Part shown: piece by piece, positions 38,354-52,789 of the stretch
Numbering within the stretch: the stretch's first letter is position 1
Layout of the letters: each line of letters opens with the position of its first letter
Source of the DNA: AP-15 sp963799085
GTDB taxonomy: Bacteria > Pseudomonadota > Alphaproteobacteria > ATCC43930 > CGMCC-115725
Direction of reading: 5' to 3'
Length of the DNA stretch: 64,000 bases
Assembly (NCBI GenBank): GCA_963799085.1
Contig: CAWCWA010000007.1
Coordinates: 19,391-83,390 of the forward strand
Notes under the pieces: generated by a model
Told to the model about the DNA's origin: nothing
Databases searched by the model: none
The model's input: the letters and a program-made list of their open reading frames with translations, nothing else
Translations under genes and position numbers: made by a program

Positions 38354-40410
38354 ATGTCCTTCCGGCTCGTGCTAAAGCTTATCGTCGTGTCTCGCAAGAT
38401 CCTGATCGCCAATCGCGGCGAGATCGCCTGCCGCGTCATCCGCACCGCACGGCGGCTTGGGATTGCGACGGTCGCGGTCTATTCCGAGGCCGACCGCGAG
38501 GCGCTGCACGTCGAGCTGGCCGACGAGGCCGGCCGATCGGGCCGGCGCCGGCGCGCGCAGAGCTATCTCGACATCGCCGCGATCATCGAGGCGGCGCGAC
38601 AGCAGCGGGGCGCGAGGCGGTGCATCCGGGCTACGGCTTCCTGTCGGAGAACGCCGAATTCGCCGAGGCCTGCGACGACGGCGGGGCTCGTCTTCATCGG
38701 GCCGCCGGCCGACGGCGATCCGGGCGATGGGCTCGAAGGCCGCCGCCAAGGAGCTGATGGCGCGGCCGGCGTGCCGCTGGTGCCGGGCTATCACGGCGAG
38801 GATCAGGACCGCGACCGGCTTGCTCGAGGAGGCCCGGCGGATCGGCTATCCGGTGCTGATCAAGGCGTCGGCCGGCGGCGGCGGGCGCGGCATGCGGATC
38901 GTCGGCGAGGCCGGCGGATTTCGCCGCGGCGCTTGGCGGGCGCCAGGCGCGAGGCGCTGTCGGCCTTCGGCGACGACCGGGTGCTGATCGAGAAATATCT
39001 GGCGCGGCCGCGGCATATCGAGGTGCAGGTCTTCGCCGACCGCCACGGCGACACGATCCACCTCTTCGAGCGCGACTGCTCGATCCAGCGCCGCCACCAG
39101 AAGGTGGTCGAGGAGGCGCCCGCGCCCGGCCTCGACGAGCGAGCGCGCGCACGGCGACTGGGCAAGGCCGCGGTCGCCGCCGCCCGGGCCGTCGGCTATG
39201 TCGGCGCCGGCACGGTCGAGTTCATCGTCGGCCGAGGCGGCAGCTTCTACTTCATCGAGATGAACACGCGCCTCCAGGTCGAGCATCCGGTGACCGAGGC
39301 GATCACCGGGCTCGACCTCGTCGAATGGCAGTTGCGCATCGCCGCGGGCGAAGCCGCTGCCGCGGCGGCAGGACGAGATCGCGCTTGCGCGGCCACGCGA
39401 TCGAGGCGCGGCTCTACGCCGAGGACCCGGCGCGCGGGTTTCTGCCGCCGACCGGGCACGCTGCACGGGCTGCGGCTGCCCGCCGCCCGAGATCGCGCGG
39501 GTCGATACCGGGGTGCGGCAGGGCGACCGGGTGACGCCCTACTACGACCCGATGATCGCCAAGATCATCGTCTGGGGCGAGGACCGGGAGGCGGCTGCGG
39601 CGCGGCTGCGGCGGCACTCGCCGAGACGGCGGTGCTCGGGGTCGTGACCAATCTCGGGCTTTCTGGCGCGGATCGCGGAGCATCCGGCAATTCGCCGCGG
39701 GTGCGGTCGATACCGGGTTTATCGAGCGCCATCGCGACGACGCTGTTGCCGGCCGCCCGGCCGGCCCCGGTGTCGGCGCTCGACGGCGGCCGCGGTGGCA
39801 CGGCTCCTTGACCGCGAAAGGGCGGCGCGGGCGGCGGCGGGTGCGGCCGATCCGTTCTCGCCCTGGGCACGGATCCGACGGCTGGCGCCTTGGCGGGCGC
39901 GGAGCGGCAGGAGATCGTTTTCCGCGACGGCGCCGCCGAGCGTGTGGTGGGCGCGGTCAAGGCGGGCGACGGCTGGCGGCTCGCAATCGACGGGGCGGCG
40001 GTCGAGCGCGCGGGGCGAATGGACCGAGGACGGCATGCTGGCATTCAGCCTCGACGGCGTACGCCGCCGGCTCGTCGTGCTCGAACATGATGGCGAGAGC
40101 GCCGTCTTCATCGACGGCGAAGGCTGGCGGCTCGTCGAGATCGACCCGCTGGCCCCGCCTCCAGGCGAGGATATCGCGGGCGGAAGGCTGACCGCGCCGA
40201 TGCCGGGCAGGGTGCGCGGCTCCTGGTCGCGGTGGGCGACCGGGTGCGCCGCGGGAGCCGCTCCTGATCGTCGAGGCGATGAAGATGGAGCACACCGTCG
40301 CCGCCCCCGCCGACGGGATCGTCGAAGCGGTGCGTTATGCCGAGGGCGATCTGGTCGAGGAAGGGGCGGAACTGATCGCGCTTGCGCCCATCGAGGAGAA
40401 GAGCGGTTGA
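38354..40410 (+). CDS. biotin carboxylase/biotin-carrier (alpha) subunit of methylcrotonyl-CoA carboxylase, many frameshifts
   Basis: The N-terminus SRKILIANRGEIACRVIRTA and the ATP-grasp segments ASAGGGGRGMRIV and EKYLARPRHIEVQVFAD are typical of biotin carboxylase. So are CSIQRRHQKVVEEAPAPGL and YFIEMNTRLQVEHPVTE. The C-terminal biotinyl domain has the lysine site EAMKMEHTVAAPADGIVEAV and ends near EEKSG at 40410. Pairing with the MCC-type beta subunit suggests leucine catabolism, MCC alpha. I count more than ten frame changes between 38.5 and 40.3 kb. A GTG at 38387 is an alternative start. Confidence 0.83.
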
Positions 40411-40419
40411 GCCCGGGCG

Positions 40420-40830
40420 ATGCCGCTGCATCTGGTGAAGCTCGCCGTCGGCATCGGCGACGTCGAGGAATTGCGCCGGGTGCGCCGGGCGCGCGCCGCC
40501 GAGCGCGGCGGCGAGTGGGTCTATACCCGCAACCGGCCGCGGCGCGCGCCCGAGCTGCTCGAGGGCGGGTCGATCTATTGGGTGATCCGCGGGCGGATCG
40601 CGGTACGCCAGCGCCTTCTCGGTTTTCGCGGCGGGCAGGACGCCGAGGGCCGCGGCTATTGCCTGATCGAAGTCGACCCGGCGCTGGTGGCGACGGTCGA
40701 GCGATCCTGCCGGCCGTTCCAGGGCTGGCGCTATCTGCCGCCGGACGCCGCACCGCCCGACCGGGCGTTGGGCGAGGAGCCGCCGCCCGAGCGGATGCTC
40801 GCCGAATTGCGCGCGCTGGGCCTGATCTGA
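40420..40830 (+). CDS. DUF1489 family protein
   Basis: The 136-residue protein reads MPLHLVKLAVGIGDVEELRR, then LLEGGSIYWVIRGRIAVRQRLL and RPFQGWRYLPPDAAPPD, the conserved blocks of DUF1489. The family is small, soluble, mostly alphaproteobacterial and functionally unassigned. The frame is clean. It lies nine bases after the biotin carboxylase gene, so it is probably co-transcribed. Confidence 0.85.
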   Translation: MPLHLVKLAVGIGDVEELRRVRRARAAERGGEWVYTRNRPRRAPELLEGGSIYWVIRGRIAVRQRLLGFRGGQDAEGRGYCLIEVDPALVATVERSCRPFQGWRYLPPDAAPPDRALGEEPPPERMLAELRALGLI

Positions 40831-40969
40831 GCCGCCCGAAATTTTCCCGGCCGGGGCTGGACAGGGTGCCGCGCGCTGCCTATCTAGGACCTCTGCCGGC
40901 TCGCCAGCGAGTTCGGCCCGCGCCTCTAGGCTCCTTCATCGATCGTGCCAATCACCGCCCAAGAGTGGG

Positions 40970-40996
40970 TTGACGGGTTTTGGTTGGGGGTATAGA
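40970..40996 (+). promoter_or_regulatory. candidate rrn promoter
   Basis: TTGACG at 40970-40975 and TATAGA at 40991-40996 are good -35 and -10 matches with a 15-bp spacer. They lie about 210 bp upstream of the 16S start. The spacer is short for sigma70, so the exact -10 is uncertain. Confidence 0.5.
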
Positions 40997-41087
40997 AGTG
41001 CGGCCCCTTTGGCGGGCGGGAGCCTGCCGGGGGTTGTTGATTGAGATTGTGGAAATGGGGAAGGGATGCGCGGGCGGCGGCCGGACC

Positions 41088-41113
41088 GGCATGATGCCAA
41101 TTGGCATGATGCC
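41088..41113 (+). repeat. GGCATGATGCC repeat pair in the rrn leader
   Basis: GGCATGATGCC occurs at 41088-41098 and again at 41103-41113, separated by AATT. The 26-bp whole is nearly self-complementary, so the leader RNA could fold here. It may be a processing or antitermination structure. Confidence 0.5.
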
Positions 41114-41203
41114 GGGGGCCGCGAGGCGCGCGCATCAATGCGAGCGTTTTTGCGGCCTAGTTTGGGCCGGTTGTCCCCCGCGAGGGGGTTCCCGGCCCGG
41201 GAT

Positions 41204-43007
<1,804 letters not shown>

Positions 43008-43084
43008 GGGCTAGTAGCTCAGCTGGTTAGAGCGCGCGCTTGATAAGCGTGAGGTCGGAGGTTCAAATCCTCCCTGGCCCACCA
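43008..43084 (+). tRNA. tRNA-Ile (GAT anticodon)
   Basis: The acceptor GGGCTAG pairs with CTGGCCC. The D-arm is AGCTCAGCTGGTTAGAGC, the anticodon loop is CTTGATAAG with GAT, and the T-arm is GGTTCAAATCC. CCA is encoded (43082-43084). Confidence 0.98.
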
Positions 43085-43141
43085 GGGATCAGGCAGCGGG
43101 GATCAGTAATCAGGACTGATCCCTGTCTTCTGATCCCTGAT

Positions 43142-43217
43142 GGGGGTGTAGCTCAGTTGGGAGAGCGCCTGCTTTGCAAGCAGGAGGTCATCGGTTCGAT
43201 CCCGTTCACCTCCACCA
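43142..43217 (+). tRNA. tRNA-Ala (TGC anticodon)
   Basis: The acceptor GGGGGTG pairs with CACCTCC. The anticodon loop is CTTTGCAAG with TGC, and the T-arm is GGTTCGATCCC. CCA is encoded at 43215-43217. The 57-bp gap from tRNA-Ile holds the inverted pair GGGATCAG/CTGATCCC. Confidence 0.98.
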
Positions 43218-43627
43218 CCGGCGCTAACGGGTCGCGCCGACCAGCGGCGTCCCCGGCGCAACAGCGTTGCCGGTCCGGGGGCGCATGGGTTGGGCGACGT
43301 TCGGAGAAGCATCGGGGTATCGCGCCGTCTTTCGGCCGGGGCCTGGCCTTGGCGGGCGGGCGGCGCGGGGTGTTGATTGACGGGTGAAGAGAGAGTTTGT
43401 GATGTGACCGAGGCGGACGGGCCCGGTCGCGCGGTTGCGGCTGTTATGGCCGTGGCCGGCGGGGCTGGCCTGTCCGGGAAAGTGTCTTCATGCGAGGCCG
43501 CTGGCGCAATGTCATGGGCCCCCGCCTGCGCGGGGGCTCGCCCTCCGCTGAGGCGGGGGGCGGGTTTTGCCCCTGTGCGCGGCGGTTTTCGGGCGGGTGC
43601 CGCCGGTTGTGCCGGCGGCCTCCGCGG
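43218..43627 (+). other. tRNA-Ala to 23S spacer
   Basis: This 410-bp spacer is GC-rich and has no gene. A strong hairpin can form from CCCCCGC/GCGGGGG near 43513-43532, and another GC-rich pairing lies near 43540-43570. They probably contribute to the processing stem of the 23S precursor. Confidence 0.55.
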
Positions 43628-46401
<2,774 letters not shown>

Positions 46402-46584
46402 CCCGCAGCCGGCAACCCCGGCGGCGGCAGGCAACCGAAAACCGCCCGCGCGCAGCGGCAAGACCCGCCGCGGGCCTCCCGGGACAAAGACATCCCGGCA
46501 CGACGACACCTTCCAAAGGTCACATCATCCCCGGCTGGCGCGGCAAACTCCTAAACCCGCCCAGACCCGCCGGGGCCGGGCCAG

Positions 46585-46700
46585 CCTGGCGGCCATGGCG
46601 AGGGGCCAAACACCCGATCCCATCCCGAACTCGGCCGTGAAAACCCTCAGCGCCGATGGTACTGCATCTCAAGATGCGGAAGAGTAGGTCGCCGCCAGGC
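46585..46700 (+). rRNA. rrf: 5S ribosomal RNA
   Basis: CCTGGCGGCC at the 5' end pairs with GTCGCCGCCAGG at the 3' end. The internal CCCGATCCCATCCCGAACTC and GCCGATGGTACTGC are typical 5S. The length is about 116 nt. Confidence 0.95.
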
Positions 46701-46803
46701 TCGCCCGGCCCCGTCCCCCCGCTGATCCCACCCTCCACTCGGCGCGGCAAACTCTCTCGCCCTCGCCCGCCCTCCGCAACTCGGGGGACGCCGCAGGACC
46801 CGC

Positions 46804-46880
<77 letters not shown>

Positions 46881-47309
46881 AATCCCTCACCCAGATCAAT
46901 CAGATAATAGCCATGCCGGAGACCGCGCGAGCGCCGGCGCGATCATGTCCGACCGGTGTCCGAAAAACCCCGGTCCGCCAGCGACACCGACCGTCGGCGA
47001 ATTCGCCGAAATGTCCGCGATCATCTCTGAAGGTAAGCGCACCGCCGCGGCCGGCGTTCAGAGAAAATTCACCGCCGTGGCGTGTCATTCGATGCCCGAC
47101 GCGAGGCGCCCAGCGTCGCGAGACGGCGGTGCCCATGACGGAACTCCCAAACCCTCGCGCCGGGACGTGATGCGCTACGTGTCGACCTTGGGCTCCGACA
47201 CGATCGTGAGGCCGCGCGCGAGCCGGGCTTGTCCGGGAGGAGATCGACCTCGCCCCTGATTGAGGCCTAGAATCCCGGAACATAACCTCGCTTGCTTGGA
47301 GGGGGCGCC
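46881..47309. other. 429-bp gap after the rRNA operon
   Basis: Short open frames on both strands are low-complexity and match nothing I know. I see no clear terminator, tRNA fragment or repeat. A ribosome site TGGAGGGGG directly before 47310 belongs to the next gene. Confidence 0.5.
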
Positions 47310-48368
47310 GTGATCGAGAACCATCCGATCATTCATTTTGTCGGCAGCATCCCGTTGCCGGACGCCGAAACCGTGTTCCGCACGCTCGCGGAAACCGCGG
47401 GGCCGTATTTGCGGCGACTTCCTGACGGCGAAACCGGCATCCGCAGAACCTGGATTCGCTTCCTGCAGGACGTGCTCGCGCCAAACCCGGCAATCGAACC
47501 CGCGAGCGACCTGCCGTCCTTCAAATTCACGCAATGGGACGGCAAGCTCATTCGAGAGATCCCGCGCTTGCGCATCAAACCCGGCGCCAAGCTCGATCCC
47601 GCGACGTTGGAAACCGTTACGCCGAAATAGCGATCGCGTCATGGGGTCTGTTCGACCGGTTGCAGAAGGCTGGTGTCATCCCGGCGACGGTGAAATTTCA
47701 AATCTCGCTGCCGACGCCGATTGCGCCAACCTACAACAATATGGCGCCGTCCGACCGGCCGCTGCTGCTTCCCGCGCTGACCGAGCACATGCTCGGTGAG
47801 GTCGGCAAGATCGCCGCAACAATCCCGAACGACCGGGTCGCCGTGCAATGGGATGTGTGCCAGGAAGTGCTCGCCTGGGAGGGCTATTACGAAGAAGGGC
47901 CGGTCGATTTCCGCAGCGAAACCATCGATGTCCTGACCCGGATCGGCGAGGCGGTGCCCGGCGCGATCGAGCTTGGTTACCACCTTTGCTACGGAAGCCC
48001 GGCGGACGAGCACCTTGTGCAGCCTAAGGACATGGCGATCATGGTCGAGATCGCGAACGCGACCAGTGCCGCCGTCGCCCGCCCAATCCAGTTCTTCCAT
48101 ATGCCGGTCCCCAAGGGACGTACAGATGACGCCTATTTCGCGCCCCTCGGCGATTTGCGCCTGCATCCCGAGAGCGAGCTATATCTCGGCCTGATCCACC
48201 ACGATGAACCGGCAGGCGACGCAGCCCGGCTCGCTGCCGCCCGGCGCCATGCCCGCGTTGCCGGCGTGGCTGCCGAGTGCGGCATGGCTCGCGGCGACCC
48301 CGCGCGGCTGCAATCAACTGCTCGCCGCGCATGTCCGCGCAGCAGCGCAGGCGACCGGTGCGAGGTAG
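47310..48368 (+). CDS. UROD/MetE-like superfamily protein of unknown function, two frameshifts
   Basis: The GTG at 47310 has GGAGGGGG four bases upstream. The N-terminus ENHPIIHFVGSIPLPDAETV with RRLPDGETGIRRTW is the start of an unnamed family with the uroporphyrinogen decarboxylase/methionine-synthase barrel fold. The frame changes near 47622 and continues GLFDRLQKAGVIPATVKFQI, VQWDVCQEVLAWEGYY and LGYHLCYGSPADEHLVQP. It changes again near 48312, and the C-terminus is QLLAAHVRAAAQATGAR. The full length is about 350 residues. The substrate is unknown. Confidence 0.72.
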
Positions 48369-48414
48369 CCGAGGCGGCCCTTACCCCCGTAGGTGCGGTA
48401 TTACCTCGGCGAAC

Positions 48415-48738
48415 GCACCACCGGAATCGCTCGAGAGGCTGCGGGTGAAAGGCATCGGTTTTCGCAGCCTGACCGAAGCCCTCGACACGACGACCGCGCA
48501 AGTTTGGGGTGTTTTTCGTATGTTTGGCGCGTTGGCGGAATTCGAGTGCAGCCTGATCCGGGAACGCACCCAAGAGGGCATTGTCGCCGCGCGGCGCGCC
48601 GGCCGCATCGGAGGCCGTCCGCCGAAACTGATGGAGGACGACATCGAGGCCGCCAAGGCGATGTTGGCCAACCCCGACATCGGCGTCACGCAAACCGCGC
48701 GCCGCCTCGGCGTGTCCCCGGCGACGCTCTATCGGTAG
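48415..48738 (+). pseudogene. C-terminal remnant of a Tn3/Hin-type serine recombinase
   Basis: The segment SLERLRVKGIGFRSLTEALD, then FGALAEFECSLIRERTQEGI, matches the second half of the resolvase catalytic domain and its E-helix. GRPPKLMEDDIEAAKAMLAN and TQTARRLGVSPATLYR are the C-terminal helix-turn-helix. The N-terminal ~60 residues with the catalytic serine are missing, and no resolvase homology precedes 48415. It is a leftover of a mobile element. Confidence 0.8.
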
Positions 48739-49033
48739 ATCCCGGCCGCACGAACCGCGGATACCCCAGGCGTTTGACAACGGCGGCTCTATCCCAAAGA
48801 CCGGACGCCGCAGAGGGCTCGGGGGTGTCGTTGACCGTCGGCAATGGGTGGAAATTCGTATCCGCTCGGGAACCCGAAATTGATCGGAAGTGCCGATAGC
48901 TGCCGTTACATCGCCAGCCCGTCAACCCTACTGTGAGCCGCCGCGGTGGAGAAAGGCTATAGCTGCCTGCTGTGGCTGCTTTTAGGAATACGATTGCCGC
49001 GGTTCTCGACGTAAGGGTTCGGCCGCGCCGGCG
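48739..49033. other. gap without recognisable gene
   Basis: I see no gene, repeat or clear regulatory site in this stretch. It lies downstream of both flanking genes (convergent), so a terminator would be expected, but none is obvious. Confidence 0.4.
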
Positions 49034-49528
49034 TTAGCCAAAGAACGAGAGGCCATGACTGCCGGCGACGGCACCGAAGATCGTAGCGAGGCTCAGGATC
49101 AGCAACACCCAGTGGAGTTGTTGCACCATCGTGAAGGTCCGCTCCGGCTCACGCTTCGCGGAGACCGCGAGCCAGCGATGCCAGAACAACGGCTCCGCAA
49201 TGAACAACATCACCGTAAACAGAAGCCAGATCACAACCATTGCATCGAGCCACCAATATGCGGGCTCGAAGAATTGCGGCCAGAGCTGAAGCCGGTGCAC
49301 CATGTAGAAGCCGCTGGCCCCGGCTAGGACGGTCATGGCCCGCGCTTGCCAAGCAAAATGGCGTTCGATCGCGTCGAAGAAGGCGAGCCGCTCAGGTGCA
49401 CTCTTAAAGCGCCGCCCTGCGGGGAGGATCACGGTGGTCACCATCGCGACACCGCCGATCCACACCACCACGGACAGGACATGGATGGCGATGGCGAGGT
49501 CGAAATCGATCACGGGTGCGTCGCTCAC
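49034..49528 (-). CDS. small integral membrane protein next to the nitric-oxide genes
   Basis: The GTG at 49528 (SDAPVIDFDLAIAIHVLSVV) has AGGAAG upstream and gives about 164 residues. Four hydrophobic segments are seen: AIHVLSVVVWIGGVAMVTTV, MTVLAGASGFYMV, WLDAMVVIWLLFTVMLFIAE and VLLILSLATIFGAVAGSHG. The first has IHV and WIGG, as in CopD-like and related haem/copper membrane proteins. I do not assign a named function. It is 65 bp after the Crp/Fnr-type gene on the same strand. Confidence 0.7.
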   Translation of the reverse strand: MSDAPVIDFDLAIAIHVLSVVVWIGGVAMVTTVILPAGRRFKSAPERLAFFDAIERHFAWQARAMTVLAGASGFYMVHRLQLWPQFFEPAYWWLDAMVVIWLLFTVMLFIAEPLFWHRWLAVSAKREPERTFTMVQQLHWVLLILSLATIFGAVAGSHGLSFFG

Positions 49529-49592
49529 GGCTTCCTGTGGGATGGCGCGAACAGCGACCCTTGCTCTGTCAGCTGATCCTCCCGACCGTCGA

Positions 49593-50270
49593 TCAACGGG
49601 TCGGGTCCGCATGCGGCGGCGAGGCGCTGCGCATCCCAATCTCGATCCCGTCGCCCTTGACAGTGATGCCTTCGGCCTGGAGCGCCGATAGCGCGCGGGA
49701 GAAGCTCTCGCGCGTCATGCCGAGTTCCGAGGCGATCAGGTTCTTCTCATAGGGCAGAACCGCAAGGTCCGGCGTGCCCTGCCGCTGCGACAAGGCCAGC
49801 AGATAGCAGCCGACGCGCTCCGAAGTACCACGCAGCTTGAGGTTTTTGATCTGGCGCACCAACCGGCGGAATTGCCCGGCGAGGCTGCCGATCACAGCGT
49901 GCGCCAGGAGCGGCTCGCACTCGACCGCGCGTCGGAACACCGCCGCGTGGATGAGGAGCAGCCGCGCCGCCGCAGGAACCCTCGCCCGCATTAAATAGGG
50001 CGACCCGGTCACGACCGCGGCCGGGATCACAAGGTCCGGCGGTTCAACGATCTCGATCAGGACCTCGCGCCCGGTGCTCGACCGCCCCAAGAGCTGCACC
50101 GAGCCGGACAACACCACATGCTGAAAGCTTGGCATGTCGCCCTGTTCAAATAACACGGTCCCGGCCGGCACTGCGTGGAAAACAGCATTCTCCAGCAAAT
50201 CCGCTCGGCTCGGTGCGGACAAGGGCTGCAACCAGGGCAGCGGGTGCAGTTCGGGTTCTCGGTCAATCAT
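49593..50270 (-). CDS. Crp/Fnr-family regulator, probable NO/nitrogen-oxide sensor (NnrR/Dnr type)
   Basis: The ATG at 50270 gives 225 residues. The N-terminal cyclic-nucleotide-fold domain (GTVLFEQGDMPSFQHVVLSG) lacks the FNR cysteine cluster. The C-terminal helix-turn-helix reads LIASELGMTRESFSRALSAL and contains E-x-x-S-R, the recognition pattern that reads TTGAT half-sites. It is divergent from the NO reductase gene, with both Crp/Fnr-type palindromes between them, so control of norB and itself is the natural inference. Haem-based NO sensing is known for NnrR/Dnr relatives but cannot be read here. Confidence 0.87.
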   Translation of the reverse strand: MIDREPELHPLPWLQPLSAPSRADLLENAVFHAVPAGTVLFEQGDMPSFQHVVLSGSVQLLGRSSTGREVLIEIVEPPDLVIPAAVVTGSPYLMRARVPAAARLLLIHAAVFRRAVECEPLLAHAVIGSLAGQFRRLVRQIKNLKLRGTSERVGCYLLALSQRQGTPDLAVLPYEKNLIASELGMTRESFSRALSALQAEGITVKGDGIEIGMRSASPPHADPTR

Positions 50271-50311
50271 GCTTCTTATGCGCTCCGCAGCCCCGGGCTG
50301 TGTCGGCTGTG

Positions 50312-50327
50312 TGTGATTGATATCACA
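50312..50327. promoter_or_regulatory. CRP-type palindrome TGTGA-N6-TCACA
   Basis: TGTGATTGATATCACA has perfect arms. It lies in the divergent region between the regulator (start 50270) and norB (start 50435), and only seven bases separate it from the FNR-type site. Confidence 0.65.
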
Positions 50328-50334
50328 AAAACGA

Positions 50335-50348
50335 TTGATTAAGATCAA
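50335..50348. promoter_or_regulatory. FNR/NNR box TTGAT-N4-ATCAA
   Basis: TTGATTAAGATCAA is a perfect consensus site 87 bp upstream of norB. The E-x-x-S-R helix of the neighbouring regulator is the expected reader of TTGAT half-sites. Confidence 0.78.
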
Positions 50349-50434
50349 TTCTCCGGGTGACCTTATGTCCGAAGCTTGTGAGCTCGTGCCGCTGGCCCAA
50401 ACGGGCCATGCGCGGTTGGGGGAGGGGCTGATCG

Positions 50435-52789
50435 ATGGCCATGTATCCGGATGCGCTTGGGCCCGTCGAAGACCCGGTCAGCAATGTGCTGAAATGGATC
50501 TTGCTGGCGGTTGCGGTCGCGACTTTCGCGTTGCTGGGCTGGACCACCGAGCTGACCTACAAGGCGGCGCCGCCATTTCCCGATCACTTCGTTGCACCCG
50601 ACGGCGTCGGTGCTGATGTCGGCCGCCGATATCCAGGCCGGGAAGGCCGGCTTCCAGAAAGCCGACCTGATGGACTACGGCAGCCTCTACGGCATGGGCT
50701 CGTATTTCGGCGAGGATTACACCGCTGGCAACTTGGTGCGGCTCGCCACCCTGACCGAAGACAACATCGCCGCAGGCGACAACTGGCAAAGCGCTTTGCG
50801 GACCTGACCGCCGGCGCGAGCAGGCCGCGGTGCGAGCGGCAATGCAGGCCGAGTTGCAGGGCGTCGATCTGACCAGACAGGTCGCGATGCTCCCCGACGC
50901 CGCTGGCAGCGGCCATCACCACGCTCGCAGGGCGCAGATCGCGCAATCGCTGCTGCACGCACGATTTCGCCAAGGGCTGGACGCAGGCCTACAGCCTCGA
51001 CGCAGCAGAGCGCGGCACAGACCGCCGACTTCCTGATCTATTCGTCGCTGACGACGGTGGCGCGCCGCCCCGGCACCAACGTCTCCTGGACGCAGAACTG
51101 GCCTTATCGAGCCGCTGGTCGGCAACACGCCGACCACCGCGACCTTCCGCTGGACCTGGATCAGCTTCTGCTTCACCTTCTTCGCGTTCGGCGCCGTGCT
51201 GTTCATCTACCAGCGCTATCTGAACGACCCCGACCAGGCGCCGATGGACCCGGTGCTGGCGCGCTTCCGGCCGCTGACGCCGAGCCAGCGGCAGATCGGC
51301 AAGTATTTCCTGGTCGTCGCCGGCGTGCTGCTGTTGCAGATCCTCGCCGGCTCGATCATGGCGCATTACTATTCCGATCGCGCGAGCTTCTACGGCATCG
51401 CAGATCGACCGCTTCCTGCCGTTCAATTTCCTGCGCGACGTGCACATCCAGACGCCGATCGTGTGGATCGGCCTGTCGTGGATCGGCGCGGCGCTTGTTC
51501 CTGGCGCCGGCGATCAGCGGCGGCGAAGCCGAGCGGCCAGGGGCTCCTGGTCGATGTGCTGTTCTGGGTGACGCTGCTCGTCGTCGTCGGCGCGCTGGCC
51601 GGCAATTATCTCGGCATCATGGGCTACATCGGCAAGAGGCTGGTTCTGGTTCGGCAACCAGGGCCTGTCCTACATCCAGCTCGGCCGCGCCTGGCAGATC
51701 GGGTTCTTTGCCGGCCTGGTCGATCTGGAGCCTGCTGGTGTTCCGCGCGCTGTGGCCGACCGCGCGAACGCTGTGCGCAGGCGACGCGGCAGTTCTGGTC
51801 CGGGCGCATCCGGCTCGAACACCTGATCTGGGCGTCGACCGTCAACATCGCCGCTGCTCTACGCCTTCGGCATGATCCCGCTCACCGGGCATCGAGAAGT
51901 CCTTCACGATCACGGACTTCTGGCGCTGGTGGGTGGTCCATCTGTGGGTCGAGCAGTCCTTCGAGTTCTTCGCTGCGGCGATCAGCGCCTATCTGCTGAT
52001 GGCGGTCGGGCTGGTCTCGCGCCAGCTGGCCGAGCGCGCGGTCTATCTTCGAGCTGATCCTGATCTTCCTCGGCGGCGTGCTCGGCACCGGCCATCATCT
52101 CTACTGGGCGGGCGAGCCCGGCATGTGGGTGCCGCTCGGGCACGATGTTCTCGTTCATCGAAGTGCTGCCGCTGGTGCTGCTGATCATCGAGGCGATCCA
52201 GCAGCGCCGGCTGATCAAGGCGCACAGCGAGTTCAAATACGGTCTCGCCTACACCTACATCATCGGCGCGGCGTTCTGGAACTTCGTCGGCGCCGGCGTG
52301 TTCGGCGGCGGCACGCTCAATGCGCCGCTGGTCAATTACTACGAGCACGGCACCTTCCTGACCCTGAACCACGCGCACACGGCGCTGTTCGGCGCCTTCG
52401 GCCTGCTCGGCATCGGGCTGATCTATTTCTGCCTGCGCTACGTCGCCGGCGACCGCATCCCGTTCGGCGAGCGGCTCGGCCGCTGGGCGTTCTGGCTCTA
52501 CAATGGCGGCCTGGTGCTGTGGATCGTGCTCAACTTCTTCCCGATCGGCTGGCCGCAGCTCGACGCCGTCTACGAGCACGGCCTCGCTTATGCGCGCAGC
52601 CAGGCCTTCTACGACACGACCCTGTTCTGGCAATGGATGCGGATGCCGGGCGACATCGTGTTTGCGGCGGGCGCACTGCTGATGGCGTGGGACTTCCTGG
52701 TCAAGCTGCCGCCCTTCTTCCCGCGGCTTGTCGAGCGGTTCCTTCCGGGGCCGCGGGAGGCGGCGCAACCTGCCGGGGATGGGTCATGA
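50435..52789 (+). CDS. norB: quinol-dependent nitric oxide reductase, more than ten frameshifts
   Basis: The product is a single-chain qNor with N-terminal extension and 14-helix haem-copper oxidase fold. The extension has KADLMDYGSLYGMGSYFGED and TVARRPGTNVSWTQNWPY. The core has AHYYSDRASFYGI, FWRWWVVHLWVEQSFEFFAA (haem/FeB histidines), GVLGTGHHLYWAGEP, LIKAHSEFKYGLAYTYIIGA and LNHAHTALFGAFGLLG. No cytochrome c subunit gene is nearby, in line with the quinol type. It reduces NO to N2O in the inner membrane. The frame changes repeatedly between 50.6 and 52.15 kb, and from about 52145 to the stop it is clean. The stop overlaps nnrS (ATGA). Confidence 0.92.

Larger units (their letters stand above)
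40831..41203. other. rRNA operon promoter and leader region
   Basis: No gene is seen. The region contains the promoter candidate at 40970-40996 and the GGCATGATGCC direct repeat pair at 41088-41113. Its GC-rich leader ends in CCCGCGAGGGGGTTCCCGG just before 16S. Confidence 0.6.

Noticed and set aside
38387..38389. GTG as the definite start of the biotin carboxylase gene
   Set aside because: It gives a tidy SRKILIANRG start but has no clear ribosome site. The ATG at 38354 is kept, with the GTG noted as an alternative.
46913..47283. Overlapping frames after tRNA-fMet on both strands
   Set aside because: There is no ribosome site, no family match and low complexity, so I left the stretch as a gap.
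48277..48414. N-terminal extension of the recombinase reading frame
   Set aside because: The translation before 48415 overlaps the end of the preceding UROD-like gene in another frame and has no resolvase similarity.
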